NCBI RefSeq assembly: GCF_042427745.1
Contig: NZ_JBHMFA010000005.1
Source: Algibacter miyuki
GTDB taxonomy: Bacteria > Bacteroidota > Bacteroidia > Flavobacteriales > Flavobacteriaceae
Reading direction: 5' to 3' (one strand)
DNA length: 64,000 nucleotides
The translations under genes and the position numbers were made by a program. This document shows positions 18,934 to 29,032 of the stretch, piece by piece (positions within the stretch are counted from its first letter, which is position 1; every line of letters starts with the position of its first letter). The notes below the pieces were generated by a model. It did not search any database. It was not told the origin of the DNA and worked only from the letters and a program-made list of their open reading frames with translations.

Positions 18934-21900
18934 ATGAGACTTTTTTCTTGCGCCTTACTGTATCTTTTATTTACAGTGCTACTTCATGCTACCACCGATC
19001 CTTTCATATCCATATGCAAAGTAACCCCAGATGGCGGTGTAGCATACTCTCAAGTAACTTCAATTGTAGAAGATGATATGGGCTTTATTTGGTTTGGCAC
19101 AAATAATGGGGTTTTCTCTTACAATTCAATTAAAACAAAACGCTATAGTCATTTACAAAATAACGATCTTTCACTGCCTACAAATAGAATAAACAAACTT
19201 TATAAAGACCATAATGGACGTATTTGGGTGGCTACCGAAAATGGACTTTGCCATTATAATCCCAATGAAGATAATTTTAAAAGATATACCATAAAAGATC
19301 AACATGATAACAATATTGGTAAAAACATCACCTCTATTCTTCAAGATGAAACAGGTGATCTTTGGTTTTCAGATGAGCATGGTTTTGGTATTTTAGATCC
19401 TGAAAAAAACAGAGCTTTTTACAAAAAAACGGATAATATAAACGCCCGTGTGAGTTGTATTTCTATTGATGAAAAAGGAACACTTTGGGTATTTTATAAT
19501 GATGGAGACATCTATTTTGCAACAGCAGGCTCTAACACCTTTCAGTTTTTAACAAAAGGGTTAAGCAATATGGTGCGGTCTGTTTTAATAGATGATGATT
19601 ACATCTGGATTGGCTACGAATCTAAAGGTTTGCTCTCTATCAATATAATTAACAATAAAAAAAAGCACTACTCCGCTTCAGAAACAAAAAATAATGCTTT
19701 TAAATTACCTAGCAACCAAGTTAGAAGCTTATTAAAAGATGAAAATAACAGAATTTGGGTAGCAACTTATAATGGCATTACTTTAATTAAAGACTTTAAA
19801 ATAACTTACCAAATAGACCAACAAAATTATTCCGAACTGCCTAACCATTCCATTTGGTCTTTATATAAAGATTCTCAAAAAAACATTTGGATGGGCACTT
19901 GGATGGGCGGTTTAGCCTTTCATAGCGACTTTAACAACTCCTTTATTCGCTACAATCAGTCTACCACAAAAAGAACTTTAAATGGTAATATTGTTAGTTG
20001 TTTTGCTCAAGTACCTAATAGCGACAACGTTTTAATTGGCTTAGATGATAGTGGCATTAACCAATACAACCCAAAAACTAATGCGTTTTCTACTTTTCCC
20101 ATTTCTTATGAAGGAAGAAAAATTGAAAATATAAAAGCATTAGCTTATGATAAAAACGAAACCTTATGGGTAGGTACCTACGGCGAGGGCGTGCTATATC
20201 TAAAAAAAGGCGCCACTAATTTTGAGCGATTAAATGCAGCGTTTGATATAGGGTTTCAAGCTTTAGATATTTTAACTACAGATGACGGGATATGGGTAAG
20301 CGACTATCCTTCAGGTGCTTTCTTTTATAATTTTGAATCAAAAAAAATCTCTAGATACCGACACAATCCGCTCGACATCAAATCCATTTCTAACAATAGC
20401 ATACATTACATTCTTGAAGATAACAATAAAAATATTTGGTTTGCTACCAGAAACGGACTCAATAAATTAAAAAAAGGCACACGAGAATTTATTCGTTACT
20501 TTGAAAATAAAAATGACCCGAAAGGCGTTTCTAATAACTATATATATTGTATTCACGAAGATAGTGAAGGCTATTTATGGATAGGAACTAATGGTGCCGG
20601 ACTGGATAAATTTGACCCTAAAACTGGTGATTTTGAAAATTTCAGTATTAAAGAAGGTCTATCTGGAAATGAAGTATTTTCGATACTTGAGGACAGCGAA
20701 AAAAACCTGTGGCTAACTACCGAAAACGGCTTATGTAAATTTGATAAACAAACCAACGTAGGGCAATCTTATATCACCAATAACAGTTTACAAAGCGATT
20801 TATTTCATCCAACATCGGCGTTAAAAGCAACAAATGGCGATTTGTTTTTTGGAGGCTCTAACGGGGTTATTCGTTTTGCTCCAACTCGAATTATAAAAAA
20901 CCCAAAGCCTCCAAAAGCACATATTATATCAGTTCAGGTTAATAATAAAGATATTCTATTCAATACCAATAAAGCTCTAGAGCTTCATCATACTCAAAAT
21001 TTTATTGGCTTCCAGTTTACCTCCAATAACTATATTAACCCTAAGAAAAACACCTTTAAATATAGGCTTTTAGGGTTTACAGATGAATGGATTGAAACCG
21101 ACTATAATGGCAAAGCTAATTTTACAAATATTCCGCCAAACGACTATATTTTTGAAGTTAAAACAGCTAATAATGATGGCGTTTGGAACGAGACTTCTAC
21201 CAAAATAAACATTAATATCATCCCGCCCGTTTGGCAGCGTTGGTATGCTTATTTAGCTTACTTTTTGGCTTTTGTAGCGTCTATTTATTATTTCAGAAAA
21301 CAAGTAATAAACCGTCAGAATTTACGCTCTCAAATAAGTATGGAGAAAATACATCGCGAAAATGAAGAACAACTGCACCAAATGAAACTTCAGTTTTTTA
21401 CAAATATTTCTCACGAATTTAGAACGCCATTAACATTAATTCAAGGCCCCGTAAATAGACTTTTAAAAAGTACAACAAACAATGCATCCACGAATAAACA
21501 ATTAGCCTTAATTAAAAACAACACCGATAGATTATTAAGGCTTATTAATCAATTTCTTGATTTTAGACGTGCCGACTCAGGTAAATTAAAACTACTCCCG
21601 GTTAATGCCGATATTATTTCTTTCTCCAAAAATGTTTTTGATTGTTTTGAAGAACACGCTAAGCAACGTGGTATAAATTTCCAGTTTATATCGGAAGTTC
21701 CAAATTTAAAAATAGATTTTGACACCGATAAATTAGATAAGATTTTGGTAAACATGCTATCGAATGCGTTTAAATATTCGCCCGATAATACCACAATAAC
21801 CTTAACCATAAAAAACAACCAGAAGCCAGCCTTTAAGCCAAATTGGAACATTTATACGGTTGGAGACCATATTAATGACGATTATATTTCTATTAATATT

Positions 21901-22995
21901 TCGGATTTTGGTTATGGCATTTCAGAAGAGACCCTGCCTCAAATATTTGAACGCTTTTTCCAAACAGAAAATAATTATAATAAAGGCACAGGTATTGGTC
22001 TTTCATTATCTACAAATTACATTGCCATGCACAACGGACAACTGATTGTAAGCACATTAGAAGGCGAAGGTTCTGCATTTTGCATTTGCATACCTCAGCA
22101 CCAACCAAATGCATTAAAAACCATTATTAATAACGAAAACACCTCGAACCCTACTCCTATTTCTTTTGAAACTTCACAAATAATAAATACTGAAAACCAA
22201 GCAGAAGAACAGACAAAAAACCAAGAAGCCTTAATATTAATTACAGAAGACAACCCTGAATTATTAGATTTTCTATCAAGTTCTTTACAAAACCATTTCC
22301 GGATTGCAACTGCAAAAAATGGTAACGAAGCCTACCAACAAATACATTCTTTGTTTCCAGATTTAGTAATTTCAGACATTATGATGCCAGAAATGGACGG
22401 TATAGAATTATGTGCAAAAATTAAAAACGATATTAGAATTAGCCATACGCCCGTGGTATTACTCACAGCCTTAGACACGGTTAAAGACAGAATCTCGGGT
22501 ATTAATTCGGGTGCCGACCTTTATGTTTCGAAACCCTTTAATGAAGATATTTTAGTGGCACAAATACATAATTTATTAAATTCTAGAAAAACCCTTCGCT
22601 CTTTATTTTCAACACAGCAAGAGGTTTGGGAAAGCGATATTGAAGTACTTGATTTAGATAAGAAATTCCTTTTAAACGCCATTAGTTTGGTAGAAAAAAA
22701 CATTAGTAATCCTGATTTTTCTGTAGAATATTTAACTGAAAAATTACATCTAAGTAGAACTCATTTACACCGAAAACTAACTTCGTTAACCAACCAATCG
22801 GCGACCGAATTTATTAGAAGTATTAGATTAAAACATGCGGTTGAACTGATGAAACAAGGCGATTATTTAGTTAATGAAATTGGATTTGCCGTTGGTTTTA
22901 ACTCGCACAACTACTTTTCTAAATCGTTTAAAAAGCAATATGGAAAAACACCTTCGGAATTTATCAAGGAAAACTTTGACGTTTCCGAAGAATAA
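18934..22995 (+). CDS. Hybrid two-component system sensor/regulator (HTCS)
   Basis: Single-chain regulator of 1353 residues. A signal peptide (~1-20) is followed by two periplasmic seven-bladed propellers built from Reg_prop repeats (IWVATENG, LWVGTYGEG, IWFATRNG; ~25-670). Then come a Y_Y_Y domain (~690-755) and a membrane segment (~766-786). The cytoplasmic part has a HisKA domain with His827 in SHEFRTPL, a HATPase with NMLSNAFKYS (~940), a receiver with Asp1148 in VISDIMMPEMDG and an AraC-type HTH at the C-terminus (~1250-1350). It should sense a glycan breakdown product in the periplasm and activate PUL genes. It is divergent from the GH88-SusCD-sulfatase operon, 197 bp away, and a shared upstream element suggests it also controls the operon starting at 36267. 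Confidence 0.97.
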   Translation: MRLFSCALLYLLFTVLLHATTDPFISICKVTPDGGVAYSQVTSIVEDDMGFIWFGTNNGVFSYNSIKTKRYSHLQNNDLSLPTNRINKLYKDHNGRIWVATENGLCHYNPNEDNFKRYTIKDQHDNNIGKNITSILQDETGDLWFSDEHGFGILDPEKNRAFYKKTDNINARVSCISIDEKGTLWVFYNDGDIYFATAGSNTFQFLTKGLSNMVRSVLIDDDYIWIGYESKGLLSINIINNKKKHYSASETKNNAFKLPSNQVRSLLKDENNRIWVATYNGITLIKDFKITYQIDQQNYSELPNHSIWSLYKDSQKNIWMGTWMGGLAFHSDFNNSFIRYNQSTTKRTLNGNIVSCFAQVPNSDNVLIGLDDSGINQYNPKTNAFSTFPISYEGRKIENIKALAYDKNETLWVGTYGEGVLYLKKGATNFERLNAAFDIGFQALDILTTDDGIWVSDYPSGAFFYNFESKKISRYRHNPLDIKSISNNSIHYILEDNNKNIWFATRNGLNKLKKGTREFIRYFENKNDPKGVSNNYIYCIHEDSEGYLWIGTNGAGLDKFDPKTGDFENFSIKEGLSGNEVFSILEDSEKNLWLTTENGLCKFDKQTNVGQSYITNNSLQSDLFHPTSALKATNGDLFFGGSNGVIRFAPTRIIKNPKPPKAHIISVQVNNKDILFNTNKALELHHTQNFIGFQFTSNNYINPKKNTFKYRLLGFTDEWIETDYNGKANFTNIPPNDYIFEVKTANNDGVWNETSTKININIIPPVWQRWYAYLAYFLAFVASIYYFRKQVINRQNLRSQISMEKIHRENEEQLHQMKLQFFTNISHEFRTPLTLIQGPVNRLLKSTTNNASTNKQLALIKNNTDRLLRLINQFLDFRRADSGKLKLLPVNADIISFSKNVFDCFEEHAKQRGINFQFISEVPNLKIDFDTDKLDKILVNMLSNAFKYSPDNTTITLTIKNNQKPAFKPNWNIYTVGDHINDDYISINISDFGYGISEETLPQIFERFFQTENNYNKGTGIGLSLSTNYIAMHNGQLIVSTLEGEGSAFCICIPQHQPNALKTIINNENTSNPTPISFETSQIINTENQAEEQTKNQEALILITEDNPELLDFLSSSLQNHFRIATAKNGNEAYQQIHSLFPDLVISDIMMPEMDGIELCAKIKNDIRISHTPVVLLTALDTVKDRISGINSGADLYVSKPFNEDILVAQIHNLLNSRKTLRSLFSTQQEVWESDIEVLDLDKKFLLNAISLVEKNISNPDFSVEYLTEKLHLSRTHLHRKLTSLTNQSATEFIRSIRLKHAVELMKQGDYLVNEIGFAVGFNSHNYFSKSFKKQYGKTPSEFIKENFDVSEE

Positions 22996-23156
22996 TTTTT
23001 TTTTTAAGAAATTATTTGAATTGAGATATGTCATCTAAAAAAAATTACACTTAGCTATTTGACTTTTTAAGAAACGGTTTTCTTCAAAATTAAAGCTCCC
23101 AATAATTAAACTTTATTTGAGTATTGGAGTCCAACGATGAACTAAACGATCATAAC

Positions 23157-24290
23157 ATGTTCTTAAAACAATTTGCTCTATTAATTTTAGGCTTTGCAAC
23201 AGCTATAACATTTGCACAACAAAAACAGAACAATAAAGGACGACGCGGCTTAATGCCCGAAACGCTAATTGGTACAACCATACCCGAACTAAAAGCCTAT
23301 AACACCTCTGGTAAATTAATCAATCTCAAAGCTATTCAGCAAGATAAATACCTGGTATTATCTTCTGGTTGCTTAACCTGTCCACATTTCCACAGAGATT
23401 ACAGCGCCATTGAAACGGCATACGCTGATTATGCTAATCAAAATGTGGTTTTTTCATATTTCTATAAAAGCTTAAGACACCCGGAACTTAATGGCTATGT
23501 TGAATCGCAAAATATTTCGGAACGTTTACTGCACATTGAAGCCGCAAAAAAGAAGTTAAATACCAAAGTGCCATGGCTTGCCGATACGATGCAGGACGAC
23601 ATAAAAACAGCTCTATTGTCTAATTCTGAATCGGTATATCTTATTTCGCCAAAAGGAAAAATTTTGTACGCTTCCTCTAATATAAACGAGGCTGAATTAC
23701 GTAATGCCTTAGAGCAGTTTATTGGACCTAGTAGCACTACAACATTAGCAAGTACATTAAACCTTCCTAGAATAAAACGCTCTGTTTTACCAGGAAACGT
23801 GACTAACGCGTTGCAAGTAGAACGCCCTACAAGCCTAAAAACACTAAGCATAACACCTAGCACACCTAATGAAACCTATTATGTAAAATTACGTGCAGAA
23901 ATGGATCCGTTAGATTTAAATCGAACAGAAGGAAAATTATATTTAAGCTTTTTTCCAGACCCTATTTATGATACACATTGGAATAACTTAGTCCCTCCTA
24001 TGAAGTATAAACTAACATTACTAAATACTATGCAGGCCACACCGATAGAAGCCACCGCTAACAAAGGTGAAGGAGACAGCGATACCAAACCACGCCAATT
24101 TGTAGTTGATATTAAAAATGCTAAAGCTGGAGATAATATTAAGATTTCTTTACATTATTTTGGCTGCACACCCACCATGTGTGAAGCTATGACGCATGAA
24201 TACACCATTACATTAACAGTTGAGAATAAAGGCGCCATTACTGCTGGATTTAATAGAAACAGAGCAAAACGCGGACCAAAAAAGAACTAA
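23157..24290 (+). CDS. Iodothyronine-deiodinase-like thioredoxin-fold protein with extra C-terminal domain
   Basis: Secreted protein of 377 residues from the ATG at 23157. The longer frame starts at a TTG at 23124, but 23157 opens straight into a signal peptide (MFLKQFALL to FAQQ). The N-terminal half is a redoxin domain with Cys72-L-T-Cys75 in LSSGCLTCPHF. The order of later blocks (VVFSYFYKSLRHPE, a RLLHIEAAKK helix, PWLADTMQDD, SVYLISPKGKILY) parallels iodothyronine deiodinases, with Cys where those carry selenocysteine. The C-terminal ~170 residues form a beta-rich domain with FGCTPTMCEAM, resembling a DsbD-N-type redox module. It follows the HTCS on the same strand by about 160 bp. Role is unknown. 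A reductase, or a dehalogenase for algal halogenated compounds, are guesses. Confidence 0.65.
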   Translation: MFLKQFALLILGFATAITFAQQKQNNKGRRGLMPETLIGTTIPELKAYNTSGKLINLKAIQQDKYLVLSSGCLTCPHFHRDYSAIETAYADYANQNVVFSYFYKSLRHPELNGYVESQNISERLLHIEAAKKKLNTKVPWLADTMQDDIKTALLSNSESVYLISPKGKILYASSNINEAELRNALEQFIGPSSTTTLASTLNLPRIKRSVLPGNVTNALQVERPTSLKTLSITPSTPNETYYVKLRAEMDPLDLNRTEGKLYLSFFPDPIYDTHWNNLVPPMKYKLTLLNTMQATPIEATANKGEGDSDTKPRQFVVDIKNAKAGDNIKISLHYFGCTPTMCEAMTHEYTITLTVENKGAITAGFNRNRAKRGPKKN

Positions 24291-24323
24291 TTTTTCAACC
24301 TGAACGACATCATAGTTAGAAAA

Positions 24324-24363
24324 AAACCCGTTGCTCATTTCTAACGAAATGCACAACAGGTTT
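24324..24363 (-). terminator. Imperfect hairpin between converging genes
   Basis: Two 18-base arms (24324-24341 and 24346-24363) pair with three mismatched positions around a TAAC loop. On the minus strand the stem is followed by a run of T, so it suits the end of the 28797-24407 unit. It may also stop the plus-strand redoxin transcript. Confidence 0.7.
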
Positions 24364-24406
24364 AACTCGTTTAGTTGATAATTAGTATAAATAGTTAGTA
24401 TGCTTA

Positions 24407-26335
24407 TTAATCTGTTTTAAGCATTTTTTTAATTAAGGTTTTACCATTGTTATAAGATACTTTCAAAACATAAACTCCGGTTTCTAAAGACTTGTTTTTG
24501 AAATTAATTACTGATTTATTGTACGTTTCTTTAAATACTAACGCACCACCAGATAAGCTAATTAATTCCACTTCAACTTTACTTTGCCCATCATAATCTG
24601 TTAATTCTAACGTGTAATTATCTACAAATGGGTTTGGGTAAGCTTTTAATGTTGTTAATTCCGCATTACTCAATAGCGCTTTTGCTGATAATGTGATATT
24701 ATCTGATATTAATAATTGTCCTGGGTTGCCCCCATCTTTATTCACACTATCAAACTTATGACTTGCCGTATTATCTGGTGCAATATCGAAAACAACACTT
24801 ATTTCCGAGCCTAAATTTGCTTTTGCATATTCGGTAATGTTCCACTCATAATATTTATCATCATCTGTTAAATAGTTTGTGGTTATTACATCTCCTAATG
24901 CAGGCGCATTACTTGAAGTTATTGTGCCTTCATCCCAATTACTTGATGTTTCATAAACAGTTAAAGGCCCTCCTGAATCAAGAACGGAGGTACCACTATT
25001 AGTGGTATTTGCATACAAACGCACTACGGCATGTTCTATTTCTGTAACTCCGGTTAAGTCAAACTTCATATAAATCATTCTATTACTAGTAGTACTTGAT
25101 CCGGCTGATGCTGTTAAATTATTTAATGCGCCATAATTAGACGTATTACCTTCTCTAACATGAGCATCTGCTGTTGTTGTTAAGGTTTTAGTTATTGGTG
25201 GTGCTTCGTATAGTTTTGCTATTCCAAGTCCGCCTTCTCCATTTCCTGTATAAACGACATATAATTGTCCGTCGACATCTTCAAAAACGTCAGGATCTCT
25301 TAATTGATTTAAATCCACACCCGAACTTGTTTCAGAGTTAGCCAGAGTGCGCTCTCCTCCTTCCCAACCTGGGTTTGGTGTTAAAATTTCTATTGGCGCG
25401 TATGTTGGGTCCCACGACTCCCAATCTACCGTCAGGTCTATAGTCGATAATTGAATTCTTTCTTGAAGATCTCCCCGTCTGGAATAGAATGTTTGCAATT
25501 GATTTCCATCAACATGAACACCCGTGTGACGGATTCTTAAATCGCCACTAGGTACAGGAATATCATCTGCAAATACGTTATTTGAAGCTCTATCCCATAA
25601 TTGTTTGGTAAAATCGTGCCCTGATGGCACTGCCCATGGATTTGCGCCATCTAAAGCTTTATTAGTTTTTGCTCCATTATCAAAAGCATACAAATCTCCA
25701 TCATATTCAAACACACGGAAATAAGAACTTCCTAACTGAACAGATTCAATACCATCATAAAATTCTAAACCATAAGGTGATGTTGATACCCAAGTCACTT
25801 GATCATTCTGCTCCACATTGTTTACATAATAAGAAGACCCTGAATGAAAGTACATGATAATGCGCTGGTTTGCATCATCAACCATAACATCTGGAGATGC
25901 CAGGTGATTTTCTTCAATATAGATGTTATTATCCAAGACAATATTACTGCCATTATTATCTAAAACGCCTCTATCTCCAACGGTTACAAAATCGTTATAC
26001 AAACTATAAGGACCTTCTATATTTGCCGCCCAAGCCATACGTATATAATCTCCTGAATGGTGCGCAAAGTATAAATAGTATTGCGCCGTTACATCGGCAC
26101 GTTCACTTAATGGTATCCAATCTGGAACACGAATTAGAGATGGTCCGTTAATATTTTCTCCATCAGCCGGGTTACTAAACATTGCTGGTACAACAATTGG
26201 ATTTCCATTGTTTAATCGAATGGCTTGATAGTTCGGGTTTTGAGCAAATGACGCTGTAGACAATAATAGAATTACAGCCAATAAGTTGATTCTTATCACA
26301 CGTCGTTTTAAAATTTGTGCTTTATAATTTCTCAT
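24407..26335 (-). CDS. GH43-like beta-propeller with CBM96/DNRLRE-like domain and T9SS tail
   Basis: Secreted protein of 642 residues (signal to about SFAQ). The propeller part (~30-380) repeats the blocks of the lipoprotein at 2349-3326: ENINGPSLIRVPDWI, YYLYFAHHSGDYIRMAW, HLASPDVMVD, LGSSYFRVFEY and LRDPDVFED. It is followed by a DNRLRE-like sandwich (~385-540, ADAHVREG, MIYMKFDL) and a T9SS sorting domain (AYPNPFVDNY to LIKKMLKTD). It is a surface or released form of the same enzyme type. It lies 17 bp after the beta-helix gene 26353-28797, so a two-gene operon repeats the beta-helix/propeller combination of the main locus. GH family and substrate are not assigned. Confidence 0.75.
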   Translation of the reverse strand: MRNYKAQILKRRVIRINLLAVILLLSTASFAQNPNYQAIRLNNGNPIVVPAMFSNPADGENINGPSLIRVPDWIPLSERADVTAQYYLYFAHHSGDYIRMAWAANIEGPYSLYNDFVTVGDRGVLDNNGSNIVLDNNIYIEENHLASPDVMVDDANQRIIMYFHSGSSYYVNNVEQNDQVTWVSTSPYGLEFYDGIESVQLGSSYFRVFEYDGDLYAFDNGAKTNKALDGANPWAVPSGHDFTKQLWDRASNNVFADDIPVPSGDLRIRHTGVHVDGNQLQTFYSRRGDLQERIQLSTIDLTVDWESWDPTYAPIEILTPNPGWEGGERTLANSETSSGVDLNQLRDPDVFEDVDGQLYVVYTGNGEGGLGIAKLYEAPPITKTLTTTADAHVREGNTSNYGALNNLTASAGSSTTSNRMIYMKFDLTGVTEIEHAVVRLYANTTNSGTSVLDSGGPLTVYETSSNWDEGTITSSNAPALGDVITTNYLTDDDKYYEWNITEYAKANLGSEISVVFDIAPDNTASHKFDSVNKDGGNPGQLLISDNITLSAKALLSNAELTTLKAYPNPFVDNYTLELTDYDGQSKVEVELISLSGGALVFKETYNKSVINFKNKSLETGVYVLKVSYNNGKTLIKKMLKTD

Positions 26336-26352
26336 ATTTTTAAGGTGTACGT

Positions 26353-28797
26353 CTAATTTTTAATTAATTTCTCAACACTTAGCTCCCCTTGTGTATTTTT
26401 AATGTGAACAAAATAGACTCCCGTTTGAAAATTAGAAACATCAACCGTTAAGCTTTTAGAGTTTACATCATTTATATTATAAAGTAGACTTCCATTGATA
26501 GAGAGCACTTTTACATGACTGATTTCAGCGTTTGAAGTTTGTATTAAAAAAGACTCTTGAGCTGGATTTGGAAACATAACGAATTCCGATTTCATTTTAC
26601 TATCAAGTCCAAGTGTAGTACCTTGTATTCGTATATACGCTGCTACGCCAGAAGTATTTTCTTTATGATTGATTTTAAAAGTATTCGTAGAAGCTTCTGC
26701 CGCTGCTAAATTTAAAGACACTATTTTATCACCTGCTATTTGACTTTTAACATAATTAGTAATATCTATTTCTAAATCTTGATAGGCGCTATCAATATCT
26801 CCAGGGGTAGCAAAAGTTCCAATAAGTGAGGATACTGCAGGAGCATTATCCCATGTTATAGTTTCTTCTGTCCATAAATCAGCTGCTTCATTAACATTTA
26901 TATTGAAAGGCGTACCTGCTGATTGATTTCCTGAAATATGCAATGTCGCAGCTGCTATATTGCTATAAGCACTCACATCAAATTTTAACCACACGCGTCT
27001 AGCAAAATCTAAGTTCCCAGTACTGCTTTCTTTTATTTCCATTAGGGTTCCATCATAATTAGTCTCATAATTAGAACCTCCTCTTACAAAACTATCTTCC
27101 ATAACTAAAACGTTATTACTTGTTTGAAAAACAAAGTCTTCTGTAATCTGCTCTACTCCTATATCGATAGAAGCCGCTTCTAGAATGGTATTCTGGTAAA
27201 AATCCTTATCAGGTGTAGTTGATAAACGTACGCCCGATGCTAAAGCAGGTGAGTCTGATGCTAATGTATAGCCAGACTCGCCACCTCCTGGATTACTCAA
27301 CTTAGGGTCTGCTATTATTTTATTAATATCTAATGGTACAGATAACATGGTGTTTCCGTAAAACAGATTATTTGAAAAATAATTATTTGTACTAGTTGTA
27401 ATGTTAAATGCTGTATCTGCTCCTTCATTATAAAATATATTATTATGATAAAAAGAACCATCTGGTTGCCCGCCATTCCAGTTTTTATGATAAACAATAT
27501 CCGTATAACTCTTAGAAGTCCCCACATAAATCACATTATTATAAACATGCGTATTTGTAGCATTACCAGATATTTTGAAAGCCCAAGCACCGTAACCTTC
27601 GGTTTCTAAAACACCATCATTTTCTAAAATGTTATATCTAAAAATAGTATTATCATTAAATCCTGTTCCTGAACCTGGACCACCTGTTATTAATATTCCA
27701 AAATCGTTATCATGAATGTAATTATATTCTAAAGTGGTATTCTTTGTGCGGTAATCACTATCTAATCCTCCTGCGTCGTTATCTCCAACATTATATTTGG
27801 TAAAACGTGCTTCATTGAATCTAAACACGGCATTATCGGTATTAAAATTAAAAGCTGCATTACCTGTTTCTTTAATAGAACAATGGGTAAATAAATTATG
27901 CTCTACTATAGGGTTTTCTGCGGCTCTAAATATTAGTGCATTAGCTCCCGATTTTTCAAAAGTACAATTACGTATTACAAAGTTTAAAGTTGGCGTCCAA
28001 TTGGTGTTTTCAGTTAATGTACGCGTATCAAAATACGACACATTAGAAAGTCCTGTTCTGTCTACATCGTGTATATAACAGTTTTCAAATAATAAATCGT
28101 CAAAATAAGTTGGCGTTTTGTCGCCTTTATATATTTCTAAAAAAATACCACCATTATCTTTATCTGAAATATCGCCATTTACACCATGTATTTCAAGGTT
28201 TATAAAATGTAATTGGTTAATGGCACCCATATTTTTTGCTTCAACTAAAATAGCAACTTTATTAGAGTTAACACCTGCATATTTTTCAGGTTTTAGAACG
28301 TTTGCATAATTGTTAGTATTGTTAATTTCCCACTGTTCTAAGGAAATCCCTCCTTCTTCGGAACTATCAAAATTAGTAAGCTCTAAATCACGTATTTCCC
28401 AGTATTCTTGGTTATTTAAATATAGGGTGCAATATCTTACTTTAGTTGTCTCTGTTGAACAGTTTACAGTTCCATCGCCATGTATTGCGGGATTAGCACC
28501 CGAACCATATTTACCCATAACTATCGGGTTATTTACAGCTCCTGAACCCTGTGGTTTTATTGTGCCATACCAAGACTCACCAGCCTTAAACAATATAGCA
28601 TCTCCCGGTTGAAAGATAGTCGTGTTTACTTTTGCTAAAGTTTCCCATGCTGTGGATGCAGAGGTTCCGTTATTTGAATCGTCTCCATTTGTAGCATCGA
28701 TGTAATAATCTGTGGCGTAAACGTTAAAAAAACTAAAGCATAAAGTAAATAAAAGTGATGCTATTGTTTTTTTTAAATTAAAAGTATTTGTTTTCAT
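26353..28797 (-). CDS. Right-handed beta-helix protein with CBM96/DNRLRE-like domain and T9SS tail
   Basis: Secreted protein of 814 residues (signal to about NVYA). The YYIDATNGDD opening, beta-helix (~30-560), DNRLRE/CBM96-like domain (~565-725, EDSFVRGG, RRVWLKFDV) and T9SS type A tail (MFPNPAQESF to SVEKLIKN) match the layout of 6353-8659. It is more diverged from the tandem pair than they are from each other, and carries a long insertion with NIEIHGVNGDISDKDNGG-type strands. It is the first gene of a pair with the GH43-like propeller. Candidate lyase or hydrolase for the same glycan. The catalytic residues are not identifiable by eye. Confidence 0.73.
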   Translation of the reverse strand: MKTNTFNLKKTIASLLFTLCFSFFNVYATDYYIDATNGDDSNNGTSASTAWETLAKVNTTIFQPGDAILFKAGESWYGTIKPQGSGAVNNPIVMGKYGSGANPAIHGDGTVNCSTETTKVRYCTLYLNNQEYWEIRDLELTNFDSSEEGGISLEQWEINNTNNYANVLKPEKYAGVNSNKVAILVEAKNMGAINQLHFINLEIHGVNGDISDKDNGGIFLEIYKGDKTPTYFDDLLFENCYIHDVDRTGLSNVSYFDTRTLTENTNWTPTLNFVIRNCTFEKSGANALIFRAAENPIVEHNLFTHCSIKETGNAAFNFNTDNAVFRFNEARFTKYNVGDNDAGGLDSDYRTKNTTLEYNYIHDNDFGILITGGPGSGTGFNDNTIFRYNILENDGVLETEGYGAWAFKISGNATNTHVYNNVIYVGTSKSYTDIVYHKNWNGGQPDGSFYHNNIFYNEGADTAFNITTSTNNYFSNNLFYGNTMLSVPLDINKIIADPKLSNPGGGESGYTLASDSPALASGVRLSTTPDKDFYQNTILEAASIDIGVEQITEDFVFQTSNNVLVMEDSFVRGGSNYETNYDGTLMEIKESSTGNLDFARRVWLKFDVSAYSNIAAATLHISGNQSAGTPFNINVNEAADLWTEETITWDNAPAVSSLIGTFATPGDIDSAYQDLEIDITNYVKSQIAGDKIVSLNLAAAEASTNTFKINHKENTSGVAAYIRIQGTTLGLDSKMKSEFVMFPNPAQESFLIQTSNAEISHVKVLSINGSLLYNINDVNSKSLTVDVSNFQTGVYFVHIKNTQGELSVEKLIKN

Positions 28798-28883
28798 TTT
28801 TTGTGCTTTTTATTTATCAAAAAGCATCTTCTCATGGTCTGTTTAAGAGATTTTAAAAATCAATTTGAAGACATAGCAAACTA

Positions 28884-28911
28884 AACAGGCTTATATGTAT
28901 ATAAGCCTGTT
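28884..28911 (-). terminator. Perfect 12-bp hairpin after the second SusCD operon
   Basis: AACAGGCTTATA pairs perfectly with TATAAGCCTGTT around a TGTA loop, 120 bp downstream of the last lipoprotein gene (stop at 29033). No long T run follows on the minus strand, so it could be a processing or attenuating hairpin instead. Confidence 0.5.
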
Positions 28912-29032
28912 GTAGTATAAACAATATGTCTATATATTATTATACTTTTTAAAAGAAAAACACAACAACCTTGAGAAAACACCTTTTAATCATTATTAAA
29001 TAATAATTGATTGAGTATTATCGAGATTATGT

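Noticed and set aside
23495..23863. Minus-strand open frame of 122 codons inside the deiodinase-like gene
   Set aside because: It lies wholly antisense to a well-supported gene, has no signal, motif or promoter, and is explained by the coding bias of the real frame.
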